From CAYWBI01 sp964456445 (GTDB lineage: Bacteria; Calditrichota; Calditrichia; Calditrichales; J004), in contig CAYWBI010000009.1 in the NCBI GenBank assembly GCA_964456445.1, positions 1-54,679 of the forward strand: DNA of 54,679 nt, written 5' to 3'. The position numbers and the translations under genes are program-made. The notes beneath the pieces are model-generated. The model had not been told where the DNA came from, searched no databases, and was given only the letters and a program-made list of their open reading frames with translations. Positions 48,940 to 54,679 of the stretch are shown piece by piece; within the stretch, counting starts at the first letter, position 1, and each line of letters opens with the position of its first letter.

Positions 48940-49353
48940 ATGGAATTTAAGAAAAAGAATAAGATTAAATTGGCCATCCCCACCGCTTCGATGCCTGATA
49001 TTATCTTTATGTTGCTGATCTTTTTTATGGTCGCAACCGTTATCAGGCAATACTCAGGTTTGCAGGTAAAATTGCCCGAGGCAGTGAAAATTCAAAAATT
49101 GGATGTGTCCAATCGTCATGTTTCTACAATTTGGGTTGATAAGGAAAACAATGTTGTTTTGGATGACGTCACAGTTAAAAATATCAAAGACCTTCGGAAC
49201 CTTGCTTACCAAAAAAGAAGCGTGGACCCGCAACTGGTGATTTCCTTAAAAGCCGATAAGCTGGCAAAAATGAAAATTATTAATGAAGTGCAACAGGAAT
49301 TGCGTAAGGCAAGTGCACTTCGCCTCAATTATTCAGCTATTCCGGGAGAATAA
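48940..49353 (+). CDS. exbD: ExbD/TolR protein, copy 2
   Basis: A 137-residue paralogue of the preceding gene: a short basic N-terminus, then PTASMPDIIFMLLIFFMVAT with the channel Asp, and a periplasmic domain with VISLKADKLAKMKIINEV. Sequence identity with copy 1 is moderate, so it is an old duplication. The two ExbD proteins may form a heterodimer inside the ExbB pentamer; that is inference. GGGG precedes the ATG, and the TonB gene starts three bases after its stop. Confidence 0.92.
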   Translation: MEFKKKNKIKLAIPTASMPDIIFMLLIFFMVATVIRQYSGLQVKLPEAVKIQKLDVSNRHVSTIWVDKENNVVLDDVTVKNIKDLRNLAYQKRSVDPQLVISLKADKLAKMKIINEVQQELRKASALRLNYSAIPGE

Positions 49354-49356
49354 ATC

Positions 49357-49983
49357 ATGAAAGCCATGAAAACAAATCCCGATGTGGATTTAAAGCTAAA
49401 GTATAAAACAACGCTCGAGTATGGCACCGCCGTTGCTCTTCTATTGGTGACGGTTGTTTTCTATTCATTTCAAAAATATACCGGCGGGGTTGTCTTACCG
49501 GAAAAGCCAAATCTTATAATTGAAACGGTCGATATTCCTCAAACACAGCAATTGGTTAAGCCACCGCCCCCATCAAGGCCTTCAATTCCTGTTGAATCTG
49601 AAGACGATGATTTGTTGGACGATGTGACCATCGAAGAGAATACATTTGACGCCAATGAAGTTGTGGATACACCGCCGCCGCCACCCGAAGAAGATGAAGT
49701 TTTTGAGTTTTTCGCTGTTTCTCAAAAGCCGTCCATCCTTCATAAGGAGGTGCCAAAATACCCTGACCTGGCACGCAGGGCGCAAATTCAGGGGAATGTT
49801 ACGGTAACAGTGACAATTTCAAAAACCGGAAAGGTTATCGACGCCAAGATATTAAAGTCGATCCCCATGCTTGATGAAGCGGCATTGTCCGCGGCAAAAA
49901 AATGTACATTTAAACCGGCCAAACAACGTGATAAATTTGTAAAAGTTAAAATGGCCATTCCTTTTATTTTTAAATTGAATTAA
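49357..49983 (+). CDS. tonB: TonB energy transducer, copy 1
   Basis: 208 residues. A single N-terminal helix (YGTAVALLLVTVVFYSF) follows a short cytoplasmic part. The periplasmic linker of about 90 residues has proline runs (PPPPSRPSIP, PPPPPEEDE) with strongly acidic stretches between them instead of the Lys-Pro repeats of E. coli TonB. The C-terminal domain is complete: KEVPKYPDLARRAQIQGNVTV, KSIPMLDEAALSAAKKCTFKPA and FIFKLN. It drives import through TonB-dependent receptors, none of which is in this window. A terminator follows at once. Confidence 0.94.
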   Translation: MKAMKTNPDVDLKLKYKTTLEYGTAVALLLVTVVFYSFQKYTGGVVLPEKPNLIIETVDIPQTQQLVKPPPPSRPSIPVESEDDDLLDDVTIEENTFDANEVVDTPPPPPEEDEVFEFFAVSQKPSILHKEVPKYPDLARRAQIQGNVTVTVTISKTGKVIDAKILKSIPMLDEAALSAAKKCTFKPAKQRDKFVKVKMAIPFIFKLN

Positions 49984-49987
49984 ATTT

Positions 49988-50012
49988 AAGCCCCTTATGG
50001 GGCTTTTTTTTT
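49988..50012 (+). terminator. rho-independent terminator after tonB copy 1
   Basis: AAGCCCC (49988-49994), a TTAT loop and GGGGCTT (49999-50005) form a compact stem followed by a run of T. It ends the exbB-exbD-exbD-tonB transcript, so the second tonB is transcribed separately. Confidence 0.92.
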
Positions 50013-50265
50013 GCCGCCGTTCCTTTTCTTTCAAATTCATCTTACAGTCATAAATAATTTTGCTTCGTTATTTGCATCTGTTCATCTTTGCGTGTATCAT
50101 GTTTTAAGATAATTGATAAAGAAAATAGCCTAAAACTGGTATGTTCTTAGGTCTTGTTTTTCTATGCGCATGTTTCCGAATTATGAACCATAAACTTTGT
50201 CGTTTAGTGGCGCCGCTTCTTTACGTAAGTCAAAGGACTAACGTCTCATTAACCGGAGGTATAAT

Positions 50266-50898
50266 ATGCAAAAGCTCAGATTATCCGAGTTAACCAATGT
50301 ACAAGTTTATAATCGGCGGCTTGAATTTTCCACGCTCCTTGCTTTATTGTTGATGACGACGGTTTTCTATTCTTTTCAAAAGAATGATAAGACAAGTGGT
50401 AAACGGTTGCCGCCGCCGAAAATAACAATTAAGGTTATAGATGTTCCTCAAACAGACCAACTGAAGAAGCCGCCCAAACCCGTTACGCCGAGCATTTTAG
50501 TGCCGGAAGAGGAAGACGATGAAGTCCTTGGGAATGTACCGATCGATACGCGTATGTTTAACCCTGATCTTGATAAGATAATACCCGTGCCGGATTTTAA
50601 CGGGAATGAAGTAATTGATTTTTATAAACTGGAAAAAAGACCGAAATTGTTGCACATGTCCCAGCCGGTCTATCCCGATCTCGCCAAGAAGGCCCATATC
50701 CAGGGAACCGTCACGGTTCAGGTTTTACTATCCAGAAAGGGCAGGGTCCTGGAAGCCCGTATATTAAAGTCTGTTCCCATGCTTGATCAGGCCGCGCTTT
50801 CTGCCGCAAAAAAATGTATCTTTACACCGGGAAAACAACGTGACCGTTTTGTGCGGGTCCGTGTATCCATTCCCTTTGTTTTTAAACTGACAAATTAG
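50266..50898 (+). CDS. tonB: TonB energy transducer, copy 2
   Basis: A 210-residue paralogue of the TonB gene just upstream. It keeps the layout: one helix (LLALLLMTTVFYSFQ), VPQTDQLKKPPKPVTPSI, an acidic stretch PEEEDDEVLGN, and the C-terminal domain QPVYPDLAKKAHIQGTVTVQ with KSVPMLDQAALSAAKKCIF. The C-terminal domains are clearly similar while the linkers differ; this one lacks the second proline run. GGAGG precedes the ATG. It lies beyond the terminator with a 282-bp upstream region of its own, so it is probably regulated independently and may serve different receptors. Confidence 0.93.
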   Translation: MQKLRLSELTNVQVYNRRLEFSTLLALLLMTTVFYSFQKNDKTSGKRLPPPKITIKVIDVPQTDQLKKPPKPVTPSILVPEEEDDEVLGNVPIDTRMFNPDLDKIIPVPDFNGNEVIDFYKLEKRPKLLHMSQPVYPDLAKKAHIQGTVTVQVLLSRKGRVLEARILKSVPMLDQAALSAAKKCIFTPGKQRDRFVRVRVSIPFVFKLTN

Positions 50899-50923
50899 AT
50901 GAATCTCTATTGAAAACGGTTGC

Positions 50924-51796
50924 ATGAAACATCTCTTTATTGTAAATCCACATTCCGGTCATAAACAAAGACAAAAACTGGTTGTGGAGCTGTTAAAAAA
51001 ATATCCGCATGATGCTTATCAAATCGCTTATACCGATTATGCGGGCCATGCAACAGAGCTGTCAACTGTAGCGGCTAAGAAAGGCGTCCCTTTTGTTACG
51101 GCAATCGGAGGCGATGGCACGGTAAATGAAACGGCCTCCGGTCTTGTAGGCAGCCAAACTGCTCTTGGCATTGTTCCAACGGGTTCCGGTAACGGTTTTG
51201 CCCGTTCGCTTGGCATACCTTTAAACCTATCCAGGGCTATTGATGTTGTATTCTCGGAAAAGATAAAACCGGTTGATGTGGGTTGCGTAAATAAGCAGTA
51301 TTTCTTTACAACAGCGGGCATTGGTTTTGACGCCCATATTTCCGAATATTTTCAGCACAATCCTTTTAGGGGGTTTTTGCCCTATTTATATTATGGCATA
51401 CGCACATTCTTTAGATATGACTACCCGACTTACAGCATATTCACAAAGGACGAACGATTGCAAGTGGAACCATTGACAATTTCTTTTGCAAATGGCCGGG
51501 AATATGGTAATGGAGCTGTGATTGCCCCCGGGGCCAAAATCGATGATGGGCTGCTTGAGCTTTGCATCATTGAACGTTTGAACTTGTTCCATGGGATTAG
51601 TGGGTTATACGCCATGTTTGCCGGACACTTACAGAAACGTGGGTTTTACTCACATCGCTCCGGTGTGGAATTTCGTGTTGAATCTGATTCCGGGTCGATT
51701 CTGTATCATACCGATGGCGAACCTCACCATGCCCGGTCCCCGGTGACCATATCGATAAAAAAACATGCACTGAATGTTGTTTTTAAGCAAGGATAA
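50924..51796 (+). CDS. diacylglycerol kinase-like lipid kinase (YegS/DgkB type)
   Basis: A 290-residue cytosolic enzyme. The nucleotide-binding motif is TAIGGDGTVNETASGLVG and the second glycine-rich loop is IVPTGSGNGFARSLGIP. The C-terminal beta-sandwich has YGNGAVIAPGAKIDDGLLEL. This matches the YegS/DgkB/BmrU family, which phosphorylates diacylglycerol or similar lipids. The exact lipid cannot be determined. It starts 25 bases after the second tonB and is followed within four bases by the dGTPase-like gene, so the three may be one transcript. Confidence 0.9.
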   Translation: MKHLFIVNPHSGHKQRQKLVVELLKKYPHDAYQIAYTDYAGHATELSTVAAKKGVPFVTAIGGDGTVNETASGLVGSQTALGIVPTGSGNGFARSLGIPLNLSRAIDVVFSEKIKPVDVGCVNKQYFFTTAGIGFDAHISEYFQHNPFRGFLPYLYYGIRTFFRYDYPTYSIFTKDERLQVEPLTISFANGREYGNGAVIAPGAKIDDGLLELCIIERLNLFHGISGLYAMFAGHLQKRGFYSHRSGVEFRVESDSGSILYHTDGEPHHARSPVTISIKKHALNVVFKQG

Positions 51797-51799
51797 AAT

Positions 51800-52972
51800 A
51801 TGCCTGCCCTTCCCTTAAAAGAAATTGATGCCGCCATTCAAAAAAAAGAGAATGAAATGCTGTGTGTAAGGGCGACGTCCAATAGTTCCGCTCTGCGGGC
51901 AGAACAAGAAAGGGACCTGCATTTCCGGCCTCCCTTTGCCCTGGACCGCGACCGCATAATGTACTCCGGCGCGTTTCGTCGTTATACAGGTAAAACCCAG
52001 GTGGTCTATTTTGCATCCATGCTTGATGAACAGTTAACAAGCCGCAGTTTGCATACCATCAGCGTAGCGCAAATTTCCAAAACAATTGGACGTATGCTAT
52101 CCCTAAACGTCGATCTTATAGAGGCCATCGCACTCGGTCATGATCTGGGTCATCCTCCGTTTGGGCACGATGGTGAGCTTTTTTTAAGTGAGGTCAGTCA
52201 AAAAGTTGGCCTGGGCAATTTTAACCATAACATCCAAAGCTTGCGCACTGTGGATAAAATCGCCAAAAAGGGACACGGGCTTAATCTTACTTTCCAAACC
52301 CGTGATGGCATTATTTCGCATAACGGCGAGGTAAATGACCAGCGTCTGGAACCCTTCCCGCAAAAGACCGAAGCAGACATTGAGTGGTACATCCGCGAAA
52401 TGGCGGCGGGCAACGATGTGGACACCCGTCCGCTAACCCTGGAGGGCTGCGTGGTACGTATCACCGATACCATTGCCTATATCGGGCAGGACATTGAAGA
52501 CGCCATCCGTATAGGGTTGATAAAAAGGGAAGACCTGCCGGAGCAGGCAACCAAAATACTGGGCAGTTCCAATGGCGAGATTATTGAAACGCTGGTTAAT
52601 GATGTTGTAACGCAAAGCTATGAAAAAAACTATGTGGCCTTCAGTGCCCGTATTGCCGAAGCGCTTTTTATTTTGAAAAAATTTAACTATTCATATATTT
52701 ATAAAAACCAGAAACTAAAGGTAAACCACTCCAGGATAAAACGGGGTTTTACAATCTTGTTTGATCATTATTTGGATGAGTTTAAAAAGGCAAATAAAAG
52801 TAGCGAAATATTCATGCATTTTTTAAATTCAAAGATCGATCGTTACCATGATGAAAACAGCCCTGAACTTATCGTCCGGGATTTTATCGCGGGAATGACC
52901 GACCGCTATTTTACGCATTTGCTAAAAAAACTCATTTTGCCCGAAATAAATTTTTGGGAAGTCTTTGATTAA
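51800..52972 (+). CDS. dgt: dGTPase-like HD-domain triphosphohydrolase
   Basis: 390 residues. The family opening is FALDRDRIMYSGAFRRYTGKTQV, followed by RSLHTISVAQISKTIGRML and the HD site ALGHDLGHPPFGHDGE, which provides the metal-binding His/Asp. A later helix has EGCVVRITDTIAYIGQDIEDAI with the conserved Asp. It removes triphosphate from dGTP or other dNTPs, controlling nucleotide pools. AAGGA overlaps the end of the lipid kinase gene. The M20 peptidase gene follows after 17 bases. Confidence 0.9.
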   Translation: MPALPLKEIDAAIQKKENEMLCVRATSNSSALRAEQERDLHFRPPFALDRDRIMYSGAFRRYTGKTQVVYFASMLDEQLTSRSLHTISVAQISKTIGRMLSLNVDLIEAIALGHDLGHPPFGHDGELFLSEVSQKVGLGNFNHNIQSLRTVDKIAKKGHGLNLTFQTRDGIISHNGEVNDQRLEPFPQKTEADIEWYIREMAAGNDVDTRPLTLEGCVVRITDTIAYIGQDIEDAIRIGLIKREDLPEQATKILGSSNGEIIETLVNDVVTQSYEKNYVAFSARIAEALFILKKFNYSYIYKNQKLKVNHSRIKRGFTILFDHYLDEFKKANKSSEIFMHFLNSKIDRYHDENSPELIVRDFIAGMTDRYFTHLLKKLILPEINFWEVFD

Positions 52973-52989
52973 AAGAAAGCGATAAAAGA

Positions 52990-54234
52990 ATGTCACAAGT
53001 TGCAAAGGAAATGTTGTGGAAATACATCGATACGCACGCCGGTGAAGCGATCGATCTGATGAAAAATCTTATCCCGCTCAAGTCTTTGGGGCCATTAAAT
53101 GAGGGGCCCGGCGAAATGGGAACAGCCCGGTTTATAACAAATTATCTAAAACAAATCGGTATTAAAACAATTGAGAGTTACCCGGCGCCGGACCCCATGG
53201 TAGAAGGCGGTGAACGACCCAATATCATTGGACGTATTCCCGGCAAGAACCAAAACCGCACGGTATGGATTATGTCCCACATGGATGTCGTTCCCGAAGG
53301 GGATATATCAAAATGGGATACCGATCCCTTTGAAGCAGTAGTAAAAGACGGAAAAATATTTGGCCGCGGTACGGAAGATAATCATCAGGGATTGGTCAGT
53401 TCACTTATCCTGGCCAGGGCTTTTATGGAGAACAACGTACAACCGGCCTGTAATATCGCCCTGATGTTTGTGGCCGATGAAGAGACGGGCAGTACTTTTG
53501 GCGCGCAATATTTGATGGACAATCATGCCGATCTCTTTTCAAAGGAAGATTTGTTTATCGTACCGGATGCGGGAGAACCCGATGGCTCAATGATCGAGGT
53601 AGCTGAAAAATCGATAGTATGGTTCAGGTTTAGCACCAGAGGCAAACAGGTTCATGCCAGCTTGCCGTCGAAAGGTATAAACGCTTATCGCGCGGCCTCT
53701 TATCTTGTAGTGGCCCTCGACCGGTTGCATCAGATATTTGACGCCCGTGATAATGTTTATGATGAACCGGGATGTACCTTTGAGCCGACAAAAAAGGAAG
53801 CCAATGTGCCCAATGTAAACACCATTCCCGGCGAGGATGTGTTTTATCTCGACTGCCGGATTTTACCGCAATATGACATTGCCGAGGTAAAAGCTGAAGT
53901 GGGCAGGATTTGCCGTGAGGTGGAAGAAAAATTTAATGTATCGATAAGCTATGACTTTGCCCAGGAAGAACAGGCCGCCCCTGCTACACCCGTGGACGCC
54001 CCTATTGTCCTTGCTTTAAAAGAAGCCGTTCGCAATGTGTTGCATATCGAGGCCAGGGCTCAGGGTATTGGCGGGGGCACGGTTGCGGCCCTTATCCGCC
54101 GGGCAGGATATAATGCTGCTGTGTGGGCAACCATCGATGATTTGGCGCATCAACCAAATGAATATTGTGTCATAAAAAATTTACTAAACGATGCTAAGGT
54201 TTTTACGGATGTTTGCTTGCAGGACGGCAAATAA
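52990..54234 (+). CDS. M20 family metallopeptidase
   Basis: A 414-residue cytosolic two-zinc hydrolase. The metal ligands are in MSHMDVVPEGD, GRGTEDNHQG, VADEETGS and VPDAGEPDG, and the catalytic Glu pair lies in DEETGS. The dimerisation lid is FRFSTRGKQVHASLPSKGINAYRAA. The family includes ArgE/DapE-like deacylases and dipeptidases; a dipeptidase of the PepV/CNDP type or a DapE-like enzyme both fit. The substrate is undecided. tRNA-Gly follows 25 bases downstream. Confidence 0.88.
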   Translation: MSQVAKEMLWKYIDTHAGEAIDLMKNLIPLKSLGPLNEGPGEMGTARFITNYLKQIGIKTIESYPAPDPMVEGGERPNIIGRIPGKNQNRTVWIMSHMDVVPEGDISKWDTDPFEAVVKDGKIFGRGTEDNHQGLVSSLILARAFMENNVQPACNIALMFVADEETGSTFGAQYLMDNHADLFSKEDLFIVPDAGEPDGSMIEVAEKSIVWFRFSTRGKQVHASLPSKGINAYRAASYLVVALDRLHQIFDARDNVYDEPGCTFEPTKKEANVPNVNTIPGEDVFYLDCRILPQYDIAEVKAEVGRICREVEEKFNVSISYDFAQEEQAAPATPVDAPIVLALKEAVRNVLHIEARAQGIGGGTVAALIRRAGYNAAVWATIDDLAHQPNEYCVIKNLLNDAKVFTDVCLQDGK

Positions 54235-54245
54235 TCTGTTATAAT
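54217..54245 (+). promoter_or_regulatory. promoter of tRNA-Gly
   Basis: A perfect -10 TATAAT (54240-54245) lies 17 bases behind TTGCAG (54217-54222), which matches three of six -35 positions. It overlaps the end of the M20 gene and leaves about eight bases before the mature tRNA, so the transcript start would lie within a few bases of the 5' end. Confidence 0.55.
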
Positions 54246-54259
54246 ATATGCAATCCAAA

Positions 54260-54332
<73 letters not shown>

Positions 54333-54510
54333 CTGTTTTTCGATAATTCGATATAGTGTTTTTTTTCCTGCTTTTATTATCCCATCTTATATTTAACCGG
54401 AATGTTGGGCTAAGCCGCAGAGTGGCAGAACCGGGGGCAGAGTACCAAAATAATATTTTTACAATAACGGTCGTCGCAGAAAAAGACTTTGTTTTTCAAC
54501 CATTTCTTTT

Positions 54511-54678
54511 TTAAAACGTCCGGTTTGTTCTAAATCCGGGCGGTCCCTCAACTTTCAGGGCAATCACATAAAAACGCAATCCGCGACAGGTAAAATCCTG
54601 CCCGGCGTCCGGATACAACAGCGCTATGAAGCGTCCTGAAAAAAGTTGACTGTTTTTAACCCATTTTAATGTGTTTTT
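54511..54678 (-). CDS. C-terminal end of an unidentified protein (cut by window edge)
   Basis: On the minus strand one frame is open from the window edge through 55 codons to a TAA at 54511-54513. The segment includes LFSGRFIALLYPDAGQDFT and YVIALKVEGPPGFRTNRTF, with a protein-like mix of strands and turns. The start is beyond the window. I do not recognise the family. The ~180 bases between it and tRNA-Gly contain no evident gene. Confidence 0.4.
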   Translation of the reverse strand, partial: KNTLKWVKNSQLFSGRFIALLYPDAGQDFTCRGLRFYVIALKVEGPPGFRTNRTF

Positions 54679-54679
54679 T

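Overview
The window reads as chromosomal DNA of a Gram-negative bacterium from the FCB (Fibrobacterota-Chlorobiota-Bacteroidota) assemblage, probably a Calditrichota/KSB1/Ignavibacteria-like lineage rather than a classical Bacteroidota. The pointers are a SprA/Sov-type giant outer-membrane protein with two PorV-like proteins, a FlgD-Ig-like C-terminal domain on a secreted propeller, an MglA-type GTPase with roadblock partners, LptF/LptG, an ExbB-ExbD-ExbD-TonB cluster, a K+-dependent-type membrane pyrophosphatase, a GH57 glucanotransferase and a pyruvoyl arginine decarboxylase. The taxonomic placement is inference. The genetic code is standard, and no phage, CRISPR array or complete insertion sequence was seen.

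Layout. 1-6.4 kb: the tail of one gene, a secreted protein of unknown function, a CDF cation transporter, a methyltransferase, a coupled pair of cell-envelope proteins, then yajQ-arfB. 6.4-13.2 kb (minus strand): a MipA/OmpV-like protein, a DUF5916 outer-membrane protein, lptG-lptF and a fatty acid desaturase, all acting in the envelope. 13.4-26.2 kb (plus strand): a secretion region with sprA, a glutaminyl cyclase lipoprotein, prmA, an Ig-like lipoprotein overlapping a seven-Asp-box propeller, and two PorV-like genes. 26.5-31.9 kb: a GNAT enzyme, then tRNA-Gln, rplY, pth, hppA, rpsF, rpsR and rplI, closed by a clear terminator. 31.97-34.4 kb: priA.

34.5-39.9 kb: a signalling block of PAS histidine kinase, CheY-like regulator, DUF4388/roadblock protein, roadblock protein, a winged-helix-like adaptor, a HAMP-only membrane protein, an MglB-like protein and MglA. 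It looks like a two-component-linked small-GTPase polarity module. 40-47.8 kb: a UMF1-type MFS transporter, a membrane-anchored peptidase-MA protein, arginine decarboxylase plus agmatinase (arginine to putrescine), GH57 glucanotransferase and a CtpA-type protease. 47.8-50.9 kb: ExbB-ExbD-ExbD-TonB behind a near-consensus promoter, then a second TonB. 50.9-54.7 kb: a lipid kinase, a dGTPase-like HD enzyme, an M20 peptidase, tRNA-Gly and the C-terminal end of a minus-strand gene cut by the window edge.

Two systems stand out. First, most signal-peptide-I proteins here would begin with glutamine after cleavage (seven of nine), and a glutaminyl cyclase gene sits directly behind sprA; this is the pattern called the Q-rule in Bacteroidota, seen beside a SprA/PorV-type export apparatus. 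Second, the kinase-regulator-roadblock-HAMP-MglA block is a compact, apparently undescribed arrangement for coupling membrane and phosphorelay signals to a polarity GTPase.
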